Part shown: in pieces, positions 35,407-44,727 of the stretch
Numbering within the stretch: the stretch's first letter is position 1
Layout: each line of letters opens with the position of its first letter
Source: Chelativorans sp. AA-79
GTDB lineage: Bacteria > Pseudomonadota > Alphaproteobacteria > Rhizobiales > Rhizobiaceae
Direction of reading: 5' to 3'
NCBI RefSeq assembly: GCF_029457495.1
Contig: NZ_CP120361.1
Coordinates: forward strand, 62,001 to 126,000
DNA length: 64,000 bases
Program-made: the position numbers and the translations under genes
The notes under the pieces: model-generated
Database searches by the model: none
What the model saw: the letters and a program-made list of their open reading frames with translations, nothing else
Told to the model about the DNA's origin: nothing

Positions 35407-36959
35407 CCGCCACCATCTATATCCCCCGCGATTCCGGCGCGCTGGCGCTCGGCGCGGAAAAGGTGGCTGCGGCCGCCGCCCGGGAACTGGAAACAAGAGG
35501 CGTGGACGCGAAGATCGTCCGCAACGGCTCGCGCGGGCTCTACTGGCTGGAGCCGATGGTGGAAGTGGAGACGGCGGAAGGCCGGGTGGCATACGGCCCC
35601 GTAAAGGTTTCCGACGTGCCGTCGCTCTTCGATAGCGATTTCCTCTCAGGCGGCGCGCATCCGCTCTTCCTCGGCAGGCCGGAGGAAATCCCCTTCCTCA
35701 AACGGCAAACCCGGCTCACCTTCGCGCGCTGCGGCATCATCGATCCCGTGTCGCTGGAGGATTACGAGGCGCATGGCGGGCTGAGGGGCCTCAAGCACGC
35801 GCTCGCCCTGACGCCGCTGCAGATCGTCGAACAAGTGACCGAATCCGGCCTGCGCGGGCGCGGCGGCGCAGGCTTCCCCACCGGCATCAAGTGGAAAACG
35901 GTGCACGACACGGCGGCCGCGCAGAAATACATCGTCTGCAACGCGGATGAAGGCGATTCCGGCACATTCGCCGACCGCATGATCATGGAGGGCGACCCCT
36001 TCGTGCTCATCGAGGGCATGGCCATCGCCGGCATCGCGACGGGTGCCGCGAAGGGCTACATCTATCTGCGCTCGGAATATCCCCATGCGGAGAAGGTGCT
36101 GAACGAGGCGATCGCCGCCGCGCGGCAGAGGGGCGTTCTGGGCAAGAGCGTGCTCGGCAGCGCTTACGCCTTCGACATGGAGGTGCGTGTCGGCGCCGGC
36201 GCCTATGTCTGCGGCGAGGAAACGGCGCTGCTCGACTCGCTCGAGGGCAAACGCGGCATGGTGCGCGCCAAGCCGCCGCTGCCCGCCCATGAGGGCCTGT
36301 TCGGCAAGCCCACGGTCATCAACAACGTTATCTCGCTCGCCTCCGTGCCGATCATCCTCGACAAGGGCGGCGCCTTCTATCGCGATTTCGGCATGGGCCG
36401 CTCGCGCGGCACCATCCCCATCCAGATCGCCGGCAACGTGAAGCATGGCGGGCTGTTCGAGGCGGCTTTCGGGCTGACGCTGGGCGAAATCGTCGATGAT
36501 ATCGGCGGCGGCACGGCCACGGGCCGGCCGGTGCGGGCTGTGCAGGTCGGCGGACCGCTCGGCGCCTATTTCCCGCGCGCACTGTTCGACACGCCGTTCG
36601 ACTACGAGGCCTTCGCGGCCAAGGACGGGCTCATCGGCCATGCCGGCATCGTGGTCTTCGACGATACGGTCGACATGCTGAGACAGGCGCGGTTTGCCAT
36701 GGAATTCTGTGCCGTGGAAAGCTGCGGCAAGTGCACGCCCTGCCGCATCGGCTCCACGCGCGGGGTGGAGGTGCTCGACCGGCTGGCGAAGGGGATTGAG
36801 CCGGTAAACCAGATCGAGATCGTCAGCGATCTCTGCAACACCATGAAATTCGGCTCGCTCTGCGCACTGGGCGGCTTCACACCCTATCCGGTGATGAGCG
36901 CGCTGACGCACTTCCCGGAGGATTTCCGTCCACAGCCGGTGCGGGAGGCGGCGGAGTGA
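35403..36959 (+). CDS. fdsB: NAD-dependent formate dehydrogenase beta subunit
   Basis: The 518-residue NuoF-like subunit binds NAD and FMN (GRGGAGFPTGIKW and CGEETALLDSLEGKRG) and a [4Fe-4S] cluster through CGKCTPC plus a downstream cysteine. A thioredoxin-like N-terminal domain of about 110 residues precedes the NuoF core, as in other FdsB proteins. It passes electrons from FdsA to NAD. The frame also reads open upstream through fdsG, but the ATG coupled to fdsG at 35403 is the sound start. Confidence 0.96.
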   Translation: MTATIYIPRDSGALALGAEKVAAAAARELETRGVDAKIVRNGSRGLYWLEPMVEVETAEGRVAYGPVKVSDVPSLFDSDFLSGGAHPLFLGRPEEIPFLKRQTRLTFARCGIIDPVSLEDYEAHGGLRGLKHALALTPLQIVEQVTESGLRGRGGAGFPTGIKWKTVHDTAAAQKYIVCNADEGDSGTFADRMIMEGDPFVLIEGMAIAGIATGAAKGYIYLRSEYPHAEKVLNEAIAAARQRGVLGKSVLGSAYAFDMEVRVGAGAYVCGEETALLDSLEGKRGMVRAKPPLPAHEGLFGKPTVINNVISLASVPIILDKGGAFYRDFGMGRSRGTIPIQIAGNVKHGGLFEAAFGLTLGEIVDDIGGGTATGRPVRAVQVGGPLGAYFPRALFDTPFDYEAFAAKDGLIGHAGIVVFDDTVDMLRQARFAMEFCAVESCGKCTPCRIGSTRGVEVLDRLAKGIEPVNQIEIVSDLCNTMKFGSLCALGGFTPYPVMSALTHFPEDFRPQPVREAAE

Positions 36960-37038
36960 TGATGACATTCCACGTACCCATCTTCCTTTCCTCCAGTGCT
37001 CTGCCAAATTCGGTGCGGCCGGCGTGCGGCCGCAACGC

Positions 37039-37174
37039 TCAGGCATGGATCCTCGGATCAAGCCCGAGGATGACGAATGACGAAAACCGGGGTGGCAAAT
37101 CTTCGGCGCTGGCGATTGGCAGAAATCTCTCCTCTTCGTCATCCTCGGGCTTGACCCGAGGATCCTTGCCTGAA
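37039..37174. repeat. Composite palindromic repeat, copy 2, in the fdsB-fdsA gap
   Basis: This copy begins TCAGGCATGGATCCTCGGAT and ends GATCCTTGCCTGAA, with the core words GCAAATCT and GCTGGCGATTGGC shared with the element at 597-730. Sizes are 136 and 134 bp, so the whole unit is conserved, not just its arms. It occupies most of the 289 bp between fdsB and fdsA; the rest of that gap shows nothing else. Confidence 0.85.
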
Positions 37175-37248
37175 CGGCAAAGACATGCGCAAGCGTTTCA
37201 GGAAGGCTGCCTGACGGCTCAATCCACTCACACCACGGGAGCAGCGCC

Positions 37249-40122
37249 ATGTGCTTCGTGAACGAGATCGACTACGGCACCCCGGCCTCGAAATCGGACA
37301 AGTCCATAACCCTCACCATCGATGGCAAGGAGATCGCCGTCCCCGAAGGCACGTCCATCATGCGGGCGGCGCGGATGGCCGGCATCGAGGTGCCGAAGCT
37401 GTGCGCCAACGATATGGTCAAGGCCTTCGGCTCCTGTCGGCTTTGCCTGGTGGAAATCGAGGGGCGCGGCGGAACGCCCGCCTCCTGCACCACGCCGGTG
37501 GCCGAGGGCCTGAAAGTTTCCACCCGCACGGATCGGGTGCAGGCCATCCGCCGCGGCATCATGGAACTCTACATGTCCGACCACCCGGAGGACTGCCCGG
37601 CCTGTGCCGCTGGCGACTGCGAGATGGTGGAGATGGCCGAGACCGTTGGCCTGCAAGAGATCCGCTACGGGCGCGGGGGCGAGAACCATCTGTGGCCGGC
37701 GCATGATGGCGAGGCCAATCCGCATTTCCTGGAGACGGACCTCTCCAACCCCTACTTCGCCTATGATGCCTCGCAGTGCATCGTCTGTTCGCTGTGCGTG
37801 CGCGCCTGCGAAGAGCAGCAGGGCACCTTCGCGCTGACCGTCGAGGGCCGCGGCTTCGAAAGCCGCATCTCCGCCGGCATGCACGAGCCCTTTCTGGAAT
37901 CGGAATGTGTTTCCTGCGGCGCCTGCGTGCAGGCATGCCCGACAGGGGCATTGCGTGAGAAATCGGTCATCGAGAAAGGCATGCCCGACCATTCCGTCGT
38001 CACCACCTGCGCCTATTGCGGCGTCGGCTGCTCCTTCAAGGCGGAGATGCAGGGCGAGGAAGTCGTCCGCATGGTTCCTTACAAGGACGGCAAGGCCAAT
38101 CGCGGCCATTCCTGCGTGAAGGGCCGCTTCGCTTATGGCTACACCAGCCACAAGGATCGCATCCTCAACCCCATGATTCGCGAGAAGATCACGGATCCAT
38201 GGAGAGAGGTGACCTGGGAGGAGGCCTATGCCCATGTGGGCAGGGAATTCCGCCGCATCCAGTATCAATACGGCAAGGGCGCCGTCGGCGGCATCACCTC
38301 GTCGCGCTGCACGAACGAGGAGACCTATCTGGTCCAGAAGCTCGTGCGGCAGGGCTTCGGCAACAACAATGTCGATACCTGCGCGCGCGTCTGCCATTCC
38401 CCCACGGGCTACGGCCTGAAGACCACCTTCGGCACCTCCGCCGGCACGCAGGATTTCGATTCGGTCGAACATGCCGATGTGGTGTTGGTCATCGGCGCCA
38501 ACCCCACCGATGGCCATCCCGTCTTCGCCTCGCGCCTCAAGAAGCGCTTGCGTCAGGGCGCCAAGCTCATCATCGTCGACCCCCGCCGCATCGATCTCGT
38601 GCGCACGCCGCATGTGGAGGCCGCCTATCACCTGCCGCTGCGTCCCGGCACGAATGTGGCCGTGCTCACCGCGCTCGGCCATGTGATCGTCTCGGAGGGG
38701 CTCATGAACGAGAGCTTCATTCGTGAGCGCTGCGACTGGGAGGAGTTCCAGGACTGGGCTTCCTTCGTCCTCCAGCCGGAAAACAGCCCCGAGGCGGTGG
38801 AGAAGGTATCCGGCGTACCGGCCGACCTCATCCGCGGCGCCGCACGCCTCTATGCTACCGGCGGCAACGGCGCCATCTATTACGGCCTCGGGGTCACCGA
38901 GCACAGCCAGGGCTCCACCACCGTCATGGCCATCGCCAACCTCGCCATGGCGACCGGCAATCTCGGCCGGCCGGGTGTGGGCGTGAACCCGCTGCGCGGC
39001 CAGAACAATGTGCAGGGCGCCTGTGACATGGGTTCCTTCCCACACGAGCTGCCCGGCTACCGCCACATCTCCGAAGACGCCACCCGCGCCATCTATGAAA
39101 GCCTGTGGGGCGTGAAGCTCGACGACGAGCCGGGCCTGCGCATCCCCAACATGCTGGATGCTGCGGTCGAGGGCTCATTCAAAGGGCTCTACATCCAGGG
39201 CGAGGACATCCTGCAGTCCGACCCGAACACGAAGCATGTCGCCGCCGGTCTCGAAGCTATGGAGTGCGTGGTGGTGCACGACCTCTTCCTCAACGAGACG
39301 GCGAACTATGCCCACGTCTTCCTGCCCGGCTCGACCTTCCTGGAAAAGGACGGCACCTTCACCAATGCCGAGCGCCGCATCAACCGCGTGCGCAAGGTGA
39401 TGGAACCAAAGAACGGCTATGCCGACTGGGAGGTGACGCAGGAATTGGCCAAGGCGCTGGGCATGAACTGGAGCTACGAGCACCCCTCCGAGATCATGGC
39501 CGAAATCGCCGCCACCACGCCGAGTTTCGCCGGCGTCACCTACGAGCTTCTGGAGCGCGAAAGCTCCGTGCAGTGGCCGTGCAACGAGAAGGCGCCCACG
39601 GGTACACCGGTCATGCATATGGGCGGCTTCGTGCGCGGCAAGGGCAAGTTCATCCGTACCGCCTATGTGGCCACCGACGAAAAGGCCGGGCCGCGCTTCC
39701 CGCTGCTGCTGACCACCGGCCGTATTCTTTCGCAATACAATGTGGGCGCGCAGACGCGGCGCACGGAGAATGTGGTCTGGCACGACGAGGACCTTCTGGA
39801 GATCCACCCCTTCGACGCCGAAAACCGCGGCATCCGCGACCGCGATTGGGTGAAGCTCGCAAGCCGTTCCGGCGAGACGACTCTACGCGCGAAAGTCACC
39901 GACCGCGTGGCGCCGGGCGTGGTGTATACGACCTTTCACCACCCGGATACGCAAGCCAATGTGGTCACCACCGAATATTCCGACTGGGCGACCAACTGCC
40001 CCGAATACAAGGTGACCGCCGTGCAGGTGACACCTTCCAACGGGCCCAGCGAATGGCAGGAAAACTACGAGGAGCTTTCCCGCAGGAGCCGCCGCATCGT
40101 GCATGTGGAGCCAGCGGAGTGA
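37249..40122 (+). CDS. fdsA: Molybdenum formate dehydrogenase alpha subunit
   Basis: The 957-residue catalytic subunit oxidises formate to CO2 at a bis-MGD molybdenum centre. N-terminal ferredoxin ligands are Cys52, Cys63, Cys66 and Cys80; His112, Cys116, Cys119 and Cys124 form the H-x3-CxxC-x4-C cluster site; two ferredoxin-type sites follow (Cys177-187 and Cys220-230), then Cys254, Cys257, Cys261 and Cys289 near the Mo domain. Cys382 in RVCHSPTG is at the molybdenum ligand place, so this is a cysteine, not selenocysteine, enzyme. GGGAG seven bases before the ATG fits as ribosome binding site. Confidence 0.97.
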   Translation: MCFVNEIDYGTPASKSDKSITLTIDGKEIAVPEGTSIMRAARMAGIEVPKLCANDMVKAFGSCRLCLVEIEGRGGTPASCTTPVAEGLKVSTRTDRVQAIRRGIMELYMSDHPEDCPACAAGDCEMVEMAETVGLQEIRYGRGGENHLWPAHDGEANPHFLETDLSNPYFAYDASQCIVCSLCVRACEEQQGTFALTVEGRGFESRISAGMHEPFLESECVSCGACVQACPTGALREKSVIEKGMPDHSVVTTCAYCGVGCSFKAEMQGEEVVRMVPYKDGKANRGHSCVKGRFAYGYTSHKDRILNPMIREKITDPWREVTWEEAYAHVGREFRRIQYQYGKGAVGGITSSRCTNEETYLVQKLVRQGFGNNNVDTCARVCHSPTGYGLKTTFGTSAGTQDFDSVEHADVVLVIGANPTDGHPVFASRLKKRLRQGAKLIIVDPRRIDLVRTPHVEAAYHLPLRPGTNVAVLTALGHVIVSEGLMNESFIRERCDWEEFQDWASFVLQPENSPEAVEKVSGVPADLIRGAARLYATGGNGAIYYGLGVTEHSQGSTTVMAIANLAMATGNLGRPGVGVNPLRGQNNVQGACDMGSFPHELPGYRHISEDATRAIYESLWGVKLDDEPGLRIPNMLDAAVEGSFKGLYIQGEDILQSDPNTKHVAAGLEAMECVVVHDLFLNETANYAHVFLPGSTFLEKDGTFTNAERRINRVRKVMEPKNGYADWEVTQELAKALGMNWSYEHPSEIMAEIAATTPSFAGVTYELLERESSVQWPCNEKAPTGTPVMHMGGFVRGKGKFIRTAYVATDEKAGPRFPLLLTTGRILSQYNVGAQTRRTENVVWHDEDLLEIHPFDAENRGIRDRDWVKLASRSGETTLRAKVTDRVAPGVVYTTFHHPDTQANVVTTEYSDWATNCPEYKVTAVQVTPSNGPSEWQENYEELSRRSRRIVHVEPAE

Positions 40123-40147
40123 CAGACCGGATAGCGGCCACTGCGTT

Positions 40148-40290
40148 CTCTCTCCCGTGCGGTGAGGGTGGCCCGACGGGCCGGGTGGGAGCGGCCGAGG
40201 CCGCTCTCCGGCCTTTCATTCTTCCTGCGCCATTTAACCGCAAACGCAGTTCGTTCGGCACTCTCCCTGCAAGTGGGCGGGTAGGGAGCG
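40148..40290. repeat. Degenerate palindromic repeat in the fdsA-fdhD gap
   Basis: TCTCTCCCGTGCGGTGAGGG and a GGCCCG-AC-GGGCC-like stem at the left, and CTCTCCCTGCAAGTGGGCGG and GTAGGGAG at the right, resemble the CTCTCCC / GGGAGAG palindromic elements frequent in rhizobial genomes. The copy is imperfect, so its limits are approximate. Its last bases AGGGAG (40283-40288) sit six bases before the fdhD ATG and probably serve as the ribosome binding site. Confidence 0.5.
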
Positions 40291-40294
40291 CTCC

Positions 40295-41116
40295 ATGACG
40301 TCCCCCCTCTCCAAGGTCCTTCGCACCGCCCAGCGCGCAGACGGAACGCGGCTTGCCGCCCGCGTGCTGCCCAAGGAAGCCGCCGTGGCGCTGTCCTATG
40401 GCGGCACCACGCACGCGGTGATGATGGCCACCCCCGACGATCTGGAGGATTTCGCACTCGGCTTCAGCCTCACCGAAGGGATCATTTCCTCGCCGGACGA
40501 GATCGATTCAATTGCCGTGCAGGATCTCGGCACGGGCTTCGATGTGCAGATCCGCTTGAAGGATACCGCCAACAAGCGTTTCGAGGCGCGGCGCCGACGT
40601 CTCGCCGGCCCGGTCGGCTGCGGTCTCTGCGGCATCGAATCCATCGAGGAGGCGATGCGCGACGTGCCTTCCGTGACAGACAATCCGCTCAGGCTCACCG
40701 CGCAGGACGTCGTGCAGTCCGTGCAACGGCTCTCCGAGCAGCAGACGCTACACCGGCAGACCGGCGCGGTGCATGCAGCCGGCTTCTATGTCGCCAGCAA
40801 AGGGATCGTCGCCACACGCGAGGATGTCGGCCGCCACAACGCACTCGACAAGCTGGCCGGCGCGCTCGCGAAGACCGGAATCCAGGGTACTTCCGGCGCC
40901 GTGATCATCACCAGCCGTGTTTCCGTCGAAATGGTTCAGAAGGCGGCGGCGATCGGTGCACCCGTGGTCATCGCGGTATCCGCGCCGACCGCGCTCGCCG
41001 TCACCACGGCCGAACAGTGCGGTCAGACAGTGGTTGCGCTGGTGCGGGGCAATGAGTTCGACGTCTTCACCCATCCCGAGCGCATCGAAACCGGAGCGGC
41101 CAGGCATGTCGCATGA
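40295..41116 (+). CDS. fdhD: Formate dehydrogenase accessory sulfurtransferase FdhD
   Basis: The 273-residue protein inserts sulfur into the bis-MGD cofactor of formate dehydrogenase. Cys109 and Cys112 in GCGLCG are the active-site pair, and GAVHAAGF with REDVGRHNALDKL are FdhD hallmarks. It corresponds to fdsC in the fdsGBACD naming of other species. Its 3' end overlaps fdsD by 11 bases. Confidence 0.96.
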   Translation: MTSPLSKVLRTAQRADGTRLAARVLPKEAAVALSYGGTTHAVMMATPDDLEDFALGFSLTEGIISSPDEIDSIAVQDLGTGFDVQIRLKDTANKRFEARRRRLAGPVGCGLCGIESIEEAMRDVPSVTDNPLRLTAQDVVQSVQRLSEQQTLHRQTGAVHAAGFYVASKGIVATREDVGRHNALDKLAGALAKTGIQGTSGAVIITSRVSVEMVQKAAAIGAPVVIAVSAPTALAVTTAEQCGQTVVALVRGNEFDVFTHPERIETGAARHVA

Positions 41117-41357
41117 GGCAGGATACAAGACCGGCAATGAGAGGCTCGTCTATATGGCGAACCAGATCGCGGCCTTTTTTGAGACCATGGGCCATGCCGA
41201 GGCCGTGGACGGCGTTGCCGACCACATCAACAAGTTTTGGGAACCGCGCATGCGGCGGCACTTCTTCGAAATCGTCGAGCGCGGCGGTGATGGCCTGAAC
41301 CCGCTGGTGCTGCAAGCGGCTGCGAAGGTGAAGCGGCCGAAAGAGGCAGCGGCCTGA
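41106..41357 (+). CDS. fdsD: Formate dehydrogenase delta subunit
   Basis: The 83-residue protein starts MSHEAGYKTGNERLVYMANQ and contains IAAFFETMGHAEAVDGVADH and FWEPRMRRHF, which identify FdsD. In other species FdsD is needed for a stable, active enzyme. The start lies inside the end of fdhD (11-base overlap); a longer in-frame reading exists only inside fdhD. It is the last gene of the operon. Confidence 0.92.
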   Translation: MSHEAGYKTGNERLVYMANQIAAFFETMGHAEAVDGVADHINKFWEPRMRRHFFEIVERGGDGLNPLVLQAAAKVKRPKEAAA

Positions 41358-41397
41358 GGCAACAGTCTTGTATTGAATGGCAGGCGTCGCGGAGATG

Positions 41398-41439
41398 TTC
41401 AGGCATGGACTCTCAGGCTTGCCCCCGAATCCATGACAA
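41398..41439. repeat. Half copy of the palindromic repeat
   Basis: GTTCAGGCATGGACTCTCAG and the following GGCTTGCCCCCGAATCCATGAC match one arm of the elements at 597 and 37039, with the second arm and core missing or degraded. It lies between fdsD and the convergent protease gene. Confidence 0.6.
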
Positions 41440-41485
41440 ACGGTCCCAACCCGCGGCCCCTCGAATGAGAGGTGCCGCCCCGTCC

Positions 41486-43825
41486 TCAAAACTCCTTCTT
41501 CAGTCCCAGCGAGACCGAATAGACCGGCTCAGGATCGCTGCCGGCGAGGAAATCCGTGTTGAAGCCGAAGAGCAGGTCGAAATCCTGCTCGGTGCGGTTC
41601 TTGTAAACGAAGCCCAGCCGGAGCGGCAGGTCTGAATCCGCAAGATCGACGGAGAGGTCGTCGTAGCGGATCGTGCCGTCGGCGTCGCGCCCGACCGGCA
41701 GGCGCAGCTTTGCCTCGCCGGCGAATGCCGCCGGCCGCACGCCCGCATAGAAGTCGAGCATGTCGCGCCCGGTGAAAACGTCGCGGCGCCGCGCGGTGAG
41801 CCCCCCGCTGGCATAGGCGAACGAGCCATAATCCACCAGCGCGGAAGGATCGTCGTCCACGAAGGTGCTGCCGAACTCGGCATAGGCGCCCACCGACCAG
41901 AACGCGGAAAGCGCCTTGCTGATGCTGACGCCCGCCGCCAAGTTGCCCGTGTTCTCGGCGGCCATGAAGGGGCCGCGCGCCTCCGTGCCGAAGAAGCTGC
42001 CGCCGCTCTGGCCGAAGGAGAAGGAAAGTTCGCTCGAAAAACCTTCGCGTGCGATCAGGCGCGAAACGGAAAAGGCCGTCGTGCCACCATTGGACACGTC
42101 CTGCATCTGACCGGAAAATTGCAGATAACCGCCATCCTCCGTCGGAAAGAGCTGCGAGAAGGCGGTATCGCCTTCGAGATTGGCGAGCGTCTGCGAGAAG
42201 AAGAGTTTCGGCACCGCCGCGTCGTGCAGGCCGGCGCCTGCGGCACTTTCCGCCTCGACAAAGGCGAAACTCGCGGCGATTCGGTCGACATTGCGCGAGA
42301 GATGGGCGGCGTCGGCGCTGGGTGCCCTCGAGCCGCCGCTTCCGTTGAGTTCGTCCCCGTCGACGTAGAAATCCGTCCCGAGCGCGTCGACCACCATGAC
42401 GCTGCGCCCGGCCAGCGCCTTGGCCACGCTGTTGCCCACCACGGAACCCGAGGTGGTCACGCCGCCGTCCAGGCTGGTGCGCTCGGCGGTGAAGACGTTG
42501 CTGCCGCTCGCGACCGAAAGCCCGCCGACCGGCTCGAGGGCCCTCTTCATGTCCGGCACGCCGTGGCCGTAGTCGCTGGAATAGGCGTGCGTCACGCCGG
42601 GCGCGAAGGTCTGCTGGCCCACGATCGTGCTTTGAAAGCCTGCCCAATCCGTCCGCGCGGTGGCCAGCAGCCGCGTGGTCCATTCGGCCGGCGAAAGGTT
42701 CGGGAAGGCTTGCGCGAGGAGCGCGATCTGGCCGGAGACCTGCGGCGCGGCGAAGGAGGTGCCGGTGCCGATGACGTTGTCCTGATAGTAGGAATCGTCG
42801 CCACTGGCGGTAGGAAGATGGGCAAGTGTTCCGTCGCTCGTAACGCAGAACCGGGCCGCGGAGCCGCAAGGCGCAGAGAGCAGGGTGGCGCTGCGGATCG
42901 AGCCGTCACTGGTATTCAGCGTAAAGGACGCGTTGGTGACGGCGATCCAGGCCTCCGAAAGCTCCGGCACGAACAGGGGCAGGGCGGTCCAAGCGGAGGC
43001 ATCTCCGAGGCTGGATTCGTTGGAATTGGCGACGACGATGACGCCCGAGGTCTGGAAATTGTCATAGGCGTGGAAGAGTGCCTGCCATTGCGCCGGCGTG
43101 CCGCCCCTTTGCATTGCGCTGTATACGGCATAGCTGCTCGCGCCGGAGTTTTCGTAGTTCGTCCTCTCCTGGCTGGCGGCAACTTCCGTGTCCCAGCCCC
43201 AGGAATTGTTCTGCGCGACGGCGCCTTTGGCTGCCGCGTCATTGGTGGCATTCGTAAGGTGACTAACCAGGCTTGCGGGAGCCACATTCTCCCAGGAGGT
43301 AAGGTGCAGATTCGCCTCCGGAGCCACTCCCATCATGCCGATGCCATCGGCCTTGCCCGCGACAATGGAGGTGACTGCGGTGCCGTGATCAAGCGGAGTA
43401 TTGGTGCTGAGATAGGTGCTATCGATGCTCTTCCCGGCCAATTCCTGATGCGAGGTCAGAAAACCGTCGTCCACCACTGCAATCAGCGTGCCCGCACCAC
43501 GCACCTTCTGGCCGTTGCTCAGCGTCGCCGTATGGGCGTAATGGATGTTCTGGAGCTCGTAATTGTTGGCGCCGGTGCAGCCCGTGCCGCAATTTTCGCC
43601 GGGGTCGATGCGGCGGAACTCGGAGCCGGCGGCATAAGAAGAGGCCGCAGTCTCATCCATCACCGGGTGGCCGGTCGGAGCTTCGACAGGCTCCTCCGGC
43701 GTGGAGGTCATCTGAGATTCTTCGCTGTCGCTTCCGCTACCGTCGCTTCCCCCGCCTCCGCAACCGGCAAGAAGAACGCAGGCCGAGCCTGCAAGCAGCT
43801 TCAGCGTAAAGTACCTGAAACTCAT
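41486..43825 (-). CDS. Lipidated subtilisin-like (S8) serine protease autotransporter
   Basis: From ATG 43825 the 779-residue product has a lipoprotein signal ending LLAGC (Cys22), then a Gly/Ser/acidic linker. The S8 protease domain (about 85-480) has Asp119 (AVVDDG), His147 (LDHGTAV) and Ser357 (GTGTSFAAP), with Asn near 267-269 for the oxyanion hole. The last roughly 280 residues alternate hydrophobic and polar residues in strand-like runs and end SVSLGLKKEF with a terminal Phe, as expected for a beta-barrel autotransporter domain. NalP of Neisseria and SphB1 of Bordetella are lipidated subtilase autotransporters of the same design. The frame reads open 63 codons further upstream, but that part precedes the signal peptide. 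Confidence 0.85.
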   Translation of the reverse strand: MSFRYFTLKLLAGSACVLLAGCGGGGSDGSGSDSEESQMTSTPEEPVEAPTGHPVMDETAASSYAAGSEFRRIDPGENCGTGCTGANNYELQNIHYAHTATLSNGQKVRGAGTLIAVVDDGFLTSHQELAGKSIDSTYLSTNTPLDHGTAVTSIVAGKADGIGMMGVAPEANLHLTSWENVAPASLVSHLTNATNDAAAKGAVAQNNSWGWDTEVAASQERTNYENSGASSYAVYSAMQRGGTPAQWQALFHAYDNFQTSGVIVVANSNESSLGDASAWTALPLFVPELSEAWIAVTNASFTLNTSDGSIRSATLLSAPCGSAARFCVTSDGTLAHLPTASGDDSYYQDNVIGTGTSFAAPQVSGQIALLAQAFPNLSPAEWTTRLLATARTDWAGFQSTIVGQQTFAPGVTHAYSSDYGHGVPDMKRALEPVGGLSVASGSNVFTAERTSLDGGVTTSGSVVGNSVAKALAGRSVMVVDALGTDFYVDGDELNGSGGSRAPSADAAHLSRNVDRIAASFAFVEAESAAGAGLHDAAVPKLFFSQTLANLEGDTAFSQLFPTEDGGYLQFSGQMQDVSNGGTTAFSVSRLIAREGFSSELSFSFGQSGGSFFGTEARGPFMAAENTGNLAAGVSISKALSAFWSVGAYAEFGSTFVDDDPSALVDYGSFAYASGGLTARRRDVFTGRDMLDFYAGVRPAAFAGEAKLRLPVGRDADGTIRYDDLSVDLADSDLPLRLGFVYKNRTEQDFDLLFGFNTDFLAGSDPEPVYSVSLGLKKEF

Positions 43826-43973
43826 CCGAGCCGTTCCCCTCTGCGGCACGATCAGATTGGCCAGCCCGTTAAAAGAGCTGTTTGAATCACTTGGCGCTAT
43901 AAAACAATTACATAAAGTTAACGAGTGAACGCACTCACATTTCTTCTCATGCCGTTGTAAAATTCGCCTGGCT

Positions 43974-44675
43974 TCAAGTGGATTCGATTTCCGCCAGCAC
44001 TGTCGCAAGCGCACCCAGATCCGGCACTTCGCGGAAACGCGGCTCGTTGACCGGTGGTTCCTCGCGCTCGAAGGCCCAGGTCAGCGCGTGCGGCACGAAA
44101 ACGCCCCAGCCGCCGGCGCGGATCGCAGGGATCACGTCGGATTTCAGCGAATTGCCGACCATCATGCTCTTGTCCGGCCCGTCGCCATGGCGATTGAAGA
44201 CACGCACATAGGTCTCGACGGTCTTATCGCTGACGATCTCCACGCCATCGAAGAAATCGCCCAGGCCGGATTGGGCGAGCTTCCGCTCCTGGTCGAACAG
44301 ATCGCCCTTGGTGACAAGCACCAGCCGGTACCGCCCCGACAGGGTTTCCAGCGTTTCGGCGGCGTGCGCAAGCGGCTCGATGGGGTGCTGCAGGAGTTCG
44401 CGGCCGATCTCCATGATCGTGGCGATGGTCGATGTGGGTACCTTGCCCGCCGTCACATCCAGTGCGGTCTCGATCATGGAAAGGGTGAAACCCTTGATAC
44501 CGAAGCCGTAGAGCTTGAGATTGCGCATCTCCGCCTCAAGCAGGCGCTGTTTCAGATGCTTCGATTCGGCGTAGTCTGTCAGCAGGTCGGCGAAGCGCTC
44601 TTCCGTCACCCGGAAGAACTGCTCGTTCTGCCACAGCGTGTCGTCGGCGTCGAACCCGATCGTGGTGAGCCGCAT
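43974..44675 (-). CDS. HAD-family hydrolase
   Basis: The 233-residue protein has HAD motif I with Asp9 and Asp11 (FDADDTLW), motif II Thr in LVTKG, a Lys in DKTVETY and motif IV VGNSLKSD. The cap between motifs I and II is helical, as in the phosphoglycolate phosphatase/haloacid dehalogenase branch (C1 cap). Substrate is unknown. Alternative starts upstream exist (first at 44702), but ATG 44675 gives the normal family N-terminus. Confidence 0.85.
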   Translation of the reverse strand: MRLTTIGFDADDTLWQNEQFFRVTEERFADLLTDYAESKHLKQRLLEAEMRNLKLYGFGIKGFTLSMIETALDVTAGKVPTSTIATIMEIGRELLQHPIEPLAHAAETLETLSGRYRLVLVTKGDLFDQERKLAQSGLGDFFDGVEIVSDKTVETYVRVFNRHGDGPDKSMMVGNSLKSDVIPAIRAGGWGVFVPHALTWAFEREEPPVNEPRFREVPDLGALATVLAEIEST

Positions 44676-44727
44676 GGCGATCCTCACACCCCTCGGGCCC
44701 ACGCATAGCTGCGGATGGCAGCGGTGT

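Noticed and set aside
37228..39066. Minus-strand frame of 612 codons opposite fdsA
   Set aside because: fdsA has complete metal-binding motifs on the plus strand; the frame is a shadow.
43923..43936. Small inverted repeat GAGTG-AACG-CACTC upstream of the protease gene
   Set aside because: A 5-bp arm is expected by chance in a window this size; nothing ties it to a regulator.
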